From NCBI RefSeq assembly GCF_040581485.1, contig NC_090134.1:6758001-6822000 (forward strand): DNA of 64,000 bases, read 5' to 3'. The stretch's first letter is position 1. Each line of letters opens with the position of its first letter. The DNA is from Linepithema humile. Its lineage: Eukaryota; Arthropoda; Insecta; Hymenoptera; Formicidae. The position numbers and the translations under genes were made by a program. Shown one piece after another: positions 58,529 through 64,000 of the stretch. A model generated the notes under the pieces. The model was not told the origin of the DNA, searched no databases, and saw only the letters and a list, made by a program, of their open reading frames with translations.

Positions 58529-58579
58529 TGTTACGGTACCGTTACTCAGCTGATCAGCTGATCAGCTGATCCCGTAACA
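58529..58579. promoter_or_regulatory. palindromic E-box array (three CAGCTG, 8-bp period) inside an inverted repeat
   Basis: A 24-bp perfect palindrome at 58546-58569 is made of AGCTGATC units and holds three CAGCTG E-boxes at 8-bp spacing. It is enclosed by 8-bp inverted arms, TGTTACGG (58529-58536) and CCGTAACA (58572-58579). The left side also has the 10-bp palindrome ACGGTACCGT (58533-58542). It sits about 0.3 kb upstream of the minus-strand first-exon donor, in the likely promoter. A bHLH-bound element is a reasonable guess; no factor can be named. Confidence 0.5.
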
Positions 58580-61500
58580 TAGCGCACATGTACACACGCA
58601 CACATTCGCGTCGCGCTCGGACTTTTCAAACGTTATAACTCGACGAAAAATTGACGTAACGACATGCGGCAAAAGCGGATCTTCTTTAATTTGCATTCCG
58701 CAGATGATTATGTTTAGTGTATATGCTCTTATAATGATATGTATATTTGTATATAATTGTTATTAAGTGATTTCAATGTTTTAATATGTCTCTAATATAT
58801 TCCAGCAAAGTATAAAATTATTTTTTTATGCTAATATAATTGCCATTGAAATTGATCGAATATAATATATGATATATAACAAACATATAATAAAATAATT
58901 TCTTTAAATACGTCTAACATCAAAATAATAAAACATTAATTAGTATCGAAGATGAGAACACTGGCATAACATTGATTAAAGTGCTAATATAACTAATCTT
59001 GTAAAAACGTTGATTATTATTTGTTATGCAAACGTTATATAAAAAGAATTGAAATGCATTACGTAAAGCAAGGTAGAGCCGGAGAGAGGAAGATTGATAA
59101 AAAAAGTCGCCGGGAAGAATAGCTCTTAGCATGTTCCACTTTACGTCGCCTTATATTATCTACGTGTTAATTGAGGTTAACGATTTCGTTAGCGCAGTTT
59201 TAATTAACGCTGGTGCATCACGCCGGGGTCGATCATAAGTTTCTCAAAGTTTGTAAATACATTAGAAACCCGGGAGCGCCTAATTGGATTAATTAAATCC
59301 AATCTCCCTGATAGAGCGACATTTCGCTCTTTCATCTCTATTTATTTTATTTTCGCGCTCGCCGTCTCCGTTTTGTTTCAAGATAAATTAATGTTGCTTA
59401 AGATAGAGTTCTGCTTGTTAAGAAGCGATGACTGATCGGCCGGACGATACGATCGGAAAGCAGTTATGCGTTTGCTCTATTTTGTCGGACACGTTTATCG
59501 CATCGATACAAGTCATATCATAGCGGAGTTTGCGTTATCGCTGGAATAGCTGTTCGAACGTCGCGGAAAATAGCGTCGGTATAATTTATATCTCGGATAT
59601 ATACGGAGAATACGATGCACACAGCTATCACGGATGTATATATTGTCCGGCAGTATCATTGTTATTTTCTTTTTTAACTATTCGGATAGTTTGTGCGGAA
59701 TGAACGATCGTATCGTTGGCTTTCCGAAGGCACGGAAAGATACTCTTAGCGTATACGCGTGCACGAGAAGAAAAATACATCGATCGATATATCGGCCGGC
59801 TGCCATCGCTGGCCCGTGCCGTGCATTCTCTTTGACCGCGGTTGAATTTGACCGACTGATACAAGGTACGGGAAAAGCTCTCCAAATGGAATGCTTTAAA
59901 GCACCATTCTGCCTTGAGAAACTGCGAAAGCATCGCCACCATTGTTATCGGAGCGACTGTACACAGAACATAAGGTTCTAATATCTTTCTCCTTCTCGCG
60001 CTTCGATCTTTTCGACCGTTCTTATCCGGCGCTCTTGCTTCTCTTTGACGCGTTAATACATTCTTTATGCTGCCTGGATTTTTCAACTTCCCGTGCTGCT
60101 CAGCCCGTTTTATATTTCTCTTTCGTTTTCTTTACCCTCGCCGAAAATGGCAGCGAAAATATCGCTACGTTTATAATCCTAGTCTTCACTTAAATGCAGG
60201 ACAATCATCCTAATCGAGTCTTTTCTTTCGTGTTATCATTGCTCCTTTTCAAACCTTTATTTTTTTTACCCTACCCTTTTATTCCTTTCCCATTCCTCCG
60301 CGCGTCTCGTCATCATTCTTTGTTCTATGCGCCGCCTCTTTACCCACTTCTCTATTTTTCCGACGTTTTCTTACCTCTTTACCTGGCCTCTTTCCGCCCG
60401 TTCTCGTCGAGAGACTCTTTTTTCGCGAGACAACGCGACCTTTTAATCGCATTGCTTTCTCGCTCGCGCCATCCATCCATTCCTTCCTATTCCGCCGTAA
60501 CTCCTTGCTATTACAGTTTCTCCGGCTTTCTTACCCCTCCCGCTTCTTCCTTCCGTATCCGCCACTCTCCACTCTCACACCGTCTCGCCCTCCCCCACCC
60601 ACTTGGCGAGTTATACCCCGTAAACCGTGGTACTTTGTTGGTCACGGTGTGCAATCTCACGGAGGACCAGACGAAGCGTGACCCCACCTTCTCTCTACCC
60701 ACCCCTCTACCCTCTACCCTCTACCCTCTACCCATTCTACTCATCCTATCCTATCCTAGTCTTCTATCCTTCTATCCCGGGACCTCCATATGCGCTCGCG
60801 GGAAACGCATACGTGAGAAAGCGCATCGCGCGTGAGTACATGAGGGGAGTGAGAAAACGAAAGAAAAGATAAGAGTTTACATTGTCGTTGTGGAATATGA
60901 TATTTCGAATGTTGCGCTCTTTTACGAAAGTGCCGTTTATAAATTCGTCCGCTTCGTATATCACTAATATTTCAAATGAGAACGAATATTAATCGTAATT
61001 GGAAGCTTAACGAAATTACAACTAAGCGGATTACGAAATGAGCATATGGATACAAATGGTAGGTAAATATAAATTTTGTCGCACTCGACATTTTCCGGCC
61101 TTTTATCATTTTAGTCGATTGTCGGCAGTAAAGTTATATGAGGGACACATTTTTCAGTTTTCGTAAGCAAAGTGTTTGTTTAATTTTTGTTGGCAGTATT
61201 AAATAACATTAAATTATATTGTATGTTTAGTTCAATTGAAAAAAAATAGTTTAACCTAAATTTCATATGCAAAATAAACAAAGATTTTAAACATTTAATT
61301 AATAAAAACAATCTGTCAATTATTTGTCTATTATTTCCATTTAAAATTGTAATTTTGTAATAATGTAAAATAAGTTGATTTTTCTCTTCTCACGATTCTA
61401 CGATAAGTCATCAGGATATAAGTCATCAGAGGTGGTGAGACAAATGAAATAATCGGAATGAATTTGCGAGGGATCAAGAGAAACGAGCAGGTAGAAAGAG

Positions 61501-64000
61501 CGAGAGCCCTACCTGTTGACGCCAAGCGTTCGTGACGTTCGCGGTTCGCCTTATACCAGCCTCCCCATATTGCGATAATCTAAAAATGTCACCACAGCCA
61601 CGATCTATTTCCGAGGCCGAACTCAAATCTCTTTCGTACGTGTCTGACCCCATGGAGCACGGAGCAGTCGTTAAATTATGTTCTACATAAATCGTGACTT
61701 GTTTTCTCTCAAAAAGTAAATCATTTTACTGAAAAGAATAAATTTCTTTTCAGAGATAATTGTTAATAACGATTATTTAACCTAATTTTTTAATTTTTTC
61801 CTTTCTTGCCTCTCTTCTTCTCTTTCATGTATAATAATTTTGTAATATATTCCTTGCTTACATATTTCACATATAATAAAATAAATTAGAAAATACAATC
61901 AGTACTAAAGCAAATATATTGCCTCATTTGGTTAATACATTCCATTTTCCTCAGATTTTATATTAATCTGGGAAATAACTGTTACAGTATGAAATAAATG
62001 TATTTATGTTACAAGCGCACCTGTTTCCTACAAAATGGCAGGTTAATAAAGAAAAGAGGAATCTTGTAGACAAGTAGATGGGACGCAATAATTTACGTCT
62101 CAGTTAATGGATTATCTCAACAGCGGCACGTGCGGCTAAATGTAAAATTTTCCTCGTGTACGTAATTGGAACGCGTTTGTTTCGAAAGCTTTCTTCCACG
62201 ACACTTGGACATTACATTTGTCACGTACGGGTTAATCCACTCGGCTCGGTAGATTTACCGCGAAAACCCGCGCGGATGGAATCGTTCGATTCTTCGATAC
62301 TCCTCGTTTCCCGAGTTAGCGCTGCGAATGCAACTTTACATCTTGCTTTTGGGTCAGCTAAGCACTTTTTCCGTTTCTCTATACAAACAGCGTACCGCTG
62401 GTCGCGCTGTTAGGAACACTTAATTACATTTTACCTTTGTCGCGGGAATATGTGATGAAAATACCGAGCGCGCAATGGGTAACCAAAAAGTATTTGTGTA
62501 TCAAAAAGAGGCGGGGCATTGACTTTATAAGATACCTGGTAAGGGAAAATCATGCGACGCGACGCGCGGTTTCACCATCGAGAAACGAAAGCGTTATCGA
62601 TCAGCTAAATGTGATCTCGTACTCGTATATAACGGGCACACTTGTGTAAAATGCCCGGGGGCAGAGAGGCGGTAAGCGTTACATTTTTCTAAACTTACGC
62701 TTATCGACATCGAATTATTTTCACGCGTGAAATATGTCGCAGACGTATCGTATTTTCCGAGAACGTGTTAAATGTACGCGCGGGCATCATGAACGAGAAC
62801 TTTTCGCAAAATAGCGGACGTCCTGCGGGAGAGAGAGCGGCGGGAAAGATACGGCTCGGCGGCGTCTAATAGACCGGCAGTTTTGATTTTTCGCCGTGAA
62901 ACGAATTTTTGCTTCCGGTGGATCTCGTAAATTTGAATTTTTTTTCTCGTTTGTCTAAGGCTATGCTAAATTTACTTTCATATTGCGTAAAATTGCCCTC
63001 GTTCGTTCACGTGCTGGCGCTGCACGCAATGCTTCTTCAGTCCCCTTTCCCGCTGCGCCCCGCCGCATTTAATCAGCCGATTTTATTTACCGTCGTTAAA
63101 GTCAAAATACATTTTCCTGAACTTTGCATCTCTTACGATTTTACTAATTTGCTTTCGCTTGCTTTATTTATTTATTTCCAAGATTTATTTCATAATAAGA
63201 TCGTGTAATTTGAGATCTTATTTTTATCTAAATTATCTTCATTCTTCTTCGTTTCTGCAATATTGTGATCACAAGTTTACACAAGAGAATACGATCTTTT
63301 GTACGATTACGCGCGCCGTAACGATGATATTACACGGGACCAAAGGAAGGGATACTTCTGCGAGTGCACGTACGCTCGCTGAAGAAGAAAGCCTGCATCG
63401 AGAGAAGCTTCCTCGCAGTATACCGTCGTAAACAGCAAATTTTCTACTACTTTTACGTCCAGATGGCTGCTTTGATGGCAATGCGAATATCAGTAGTCGT
63501 ATAGCATAGCTTTGTTCGCGTTCGCGAACTTTCGACCTCTTGACGGCACGCAGTTTGGTAACCGCGAATAGACTTCGCAAGGTTTGTGCCATTTGCGAAG
63601 CCATCCCGATTGATCGACCGATCGTGAAAACAGTAATCGCGATGAAATACAAGGTAAATTTTTCTTGTCCGAAAGATTATTATTAATCTATTTGACCGTT
63701 TATTGTTAACCTATTTGACTTGCATATTTAATGTGAAAGCAACCAAACTTTGCTAATAAAACTAACACAATTATGTCATTAAAACCTGTTTTATTATTAA
63801 AACAGAGAAACCTGTCTGGAGTGTGTAAATTTATTCTTAGGAATAACCGCGAAATAACTGCAAAGCAAATGTAATTTGCTGTTAAATGAAATCGCTAGCA
63901 AATGTATTTTGCTGTTCCAGCAAAGCCATCAAAATAAGAATCAACTTGTCATATGTAATGAAGTAATTTATATTTATTAAAGCTAATTTTCCCAAATTAA
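58580..64000. other. non-coding right flank
   Basis: No gene is supported. It contains a pyrimidine-rich segment (about 60230-60790) with four tandem copies of a 7-mer (TCTACCC) at about 60705-60733, then CCTAT repeats. It also has AT-rich intervals, and two near-identical 19-mers of the type GCAAATGTAATTTGCTGTT at about 63867-63885 and 63898-63916. Open frames here are low-complexity or unrelated to known families. Confidence 0.5.
60705..60757. repeat. 7-bp (TCTACCC)n and 5-bp (CCTAT)n short tandem repeats
   Basis: Four uninterrupted TCTACCC units followed within 10 bp by three CCTAT-type units. The TCTACCC unit is not the canonical insect telomere repeat (TTAGG/CCTAA). Confidence 0.85.

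Noticed and set aside
60194..60835. 213-codon + strand ORF
   Set aside because: It is low-complexity pyrimidine-rich sequence (Phe, Leu, Ser, Pro) including short tandem repeats, with no splice context or recognisable domain.
61511..61555. Minus-strand TATAAG followed by a CAG/GTAGGG donor
   Set aside because: The spacing would leave a first exon of only about 10 nt after a normal TATA-to-start distance, so a real promoter and exon pair is unlikely.
1..64000. CRISPR arrays, bacterial operons, phage or viral genes
   Set aside because: The window is intron-bearing insect nuclear DNA. The regular repeats are simple tandem repeats without spacers, and I recognised no viral or transposase protein.

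Overview
This window is eukaryotic nuclear DNA from an insect, most likely a hymenopteran and perhaps an ant. The grounds are a Misshapen protein of clearly insect type, many introns of only 76-101 bp beside a few of 1-4 kb, an AT-leaning but CpG-rich background, and abundant (GA/TC)n and (CA)n microsatellites. The species cannot be fixed from sequence alone.

Region 1 (about 0.7-25 kb, + strand) holds one complete gene, misshapen (msn), a Ste20-family GCK-IV MAP4K related to vertebrate MAP4K4/TNIK/MINK1. I could follow it through 21 coding exons from the ATG at 1767 to the TGA at 24092-24094. All 20 junctions agree in phase, and the joined length is 3924 nt, or 1307 residues. The layout is an N-terminal kinase (about residues 27-291), a long disordered linker with two RPLPPTP motifs and an FTRFFQGFNEKLD block, and a C-terminal CNH (citron homology) domain (about 990-1290). 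Upstream is a GA-rich, CpG-rich promoter and leader with short upstream ORFs. Unusual points are a GC-AG intron, a 21-nt microexon, tandem acceptors 12 nt apart, an intron-retention reading frame that would end in a CaaX-like CVLA, and a 138-codon open frame directly downstream of, and in frame with, the stop codon.

Region 2 (about 25-57.8 kb) has no gene I can support. It contains two diverged direct duplications (25.6/28.6 kb and 44.8/45.7 kb), an imperfect palindromic repeat near 31.0 kb, a very CpG-rich patch with a 22-G run at 33.9-34.7 kb, and many microsatellites.

Region 3 (57.8-58.6 kb, - strand) looks like the 5' end of a second gene. It has two short exons with consensus splice sites, two alternative ATGs that leave their exons in the same phase, a DRE-like promoter motif, and a striking palindromic array of three CAGCTG E-boxes. 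Its downstream exons were not found; either they lie in the 25-57.8 kb desert or this gene spans msn. From 58.6 to 64 kb I see only non-coding DNA.

msn would act between membrane adaptors (Dock/Nck, Rap or Rho-type inputs) and JNK or Warts signalling. Nothing here ties it functionally to the minus-strand gene beyond a possible convergent arrangement.
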